A DNA stretch of 64,000 nt, taken from positions 1 to 64,000 of the forward strand of contig NW_005179343.1 of assembly GCF_000350225.1 (NCBI RefSeq). The letters are read 5' to 3'. The DNA comes from Chondrus crispus. Taxonomy: Eukaryota > Rhodophyta > Florideophyceae > Gigartinales > Gigartinaceae. Numbering within the stretch: the stretch's first letter is position 1; each line of letters starts with the position of its first letter. The notes beneath the pieces were generated by a model. That model had not been told where the DNA came from and did no database searches. It worked only from the letters and a program-made list of their open reading frames with translations. The translations under genes and the position numbers were made by a program. Below are positions 63,961 through 64,000 of the stretch, in pieces.

Positions 63961-64000
63961 AGTCGTGCAGTCAAGCAGTTTCCGGATCTCTTTCGCGGCA

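Overview
The window is nuclear DNA of a eukaryote whose genes are compact and intron-poor and whose intergenic space is packed with transposable elements. Only two host genes look complete: a 1820-codon surface protein at 14728-20190 and a free-standing adenylation enzyme at 39093-40769. Both are uninterrupted single exons. A third host family, secreted metallo-beta-lactamase-fold proteins, has two damaged copies, at 29645-36242 and 60828-62028. Single-exon genes, TATA-like boxes about 85-110 bases before the ATG, and a mix of Ty3/gypsy, copia-like, pogo-like, Tc1-like and nuclease-bearing DNA transposons would fit a red alga such as Chondrus. Oomycetes or other protists are not excluded. I saw no bacterial operon, rRNA, CRISPR array or convincing intact tRNA gene.

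Layout. 1-2.7 kb: a 57-bp minisatellite, a threonine dehydratase gene fragment with its middle missing, an LTR (1399-2008) and the tail of a piggyBac-like transposase. 3.1-10.6 kb: a fossil LTR-type element with protease-integrase order, split by a Ty3/gypsy chromovirus (5662-10225, target duplication GACTT). 10.6-14.7 kb: a pogo-like remnant, a 95-bp repeat with tRNA-like promoter boxes, a 46-bp tandem repeat and a copia fossil on the minus strand. 14.7-20.2 kb: the mucin-like surface protein gene. 21.3-22.6 kb: pogo-like ends with G tracts. 22.6-29.1 kb: a minus-strand Ty3/gypsy element that carries a histone H3 gene fragment. 29.6-36.2 kb: a lactamase-fold gene split by a second chromovirus (29828-35217, target duplication CCAAC). 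39.1-40.8 kb: the adenylation-domain gene. 43.4-47.5 kb: a DNA transposon with 14-bp terminal inverted repeats that encodes a DDE-like transposase and a YqaJ-type exonuclease. 47.5-60.4 kb: a pogo/CENP-B-type transposon split by an 11.2-kb Ty3/gypsy chromovirus (47762-59000, target duplication CCACA). That element holds an open 639-codon reading frame on its antisense strand. 60.4-62.0 kb: a Tc1-like fragment and the second lactamase-fold copy.

Three insertions are proven by exact 5-bp target duplications around matched LTRs, each pair differing by only about 1%, so this is a recently active nest. The best leads for something undescribed are the antisense ORF inside the large chromovirus, the transposase-plus-exonuclease element with its four subterminal palindromes, and two apparent cases of host gene fragments lying in or beside LTR elements.
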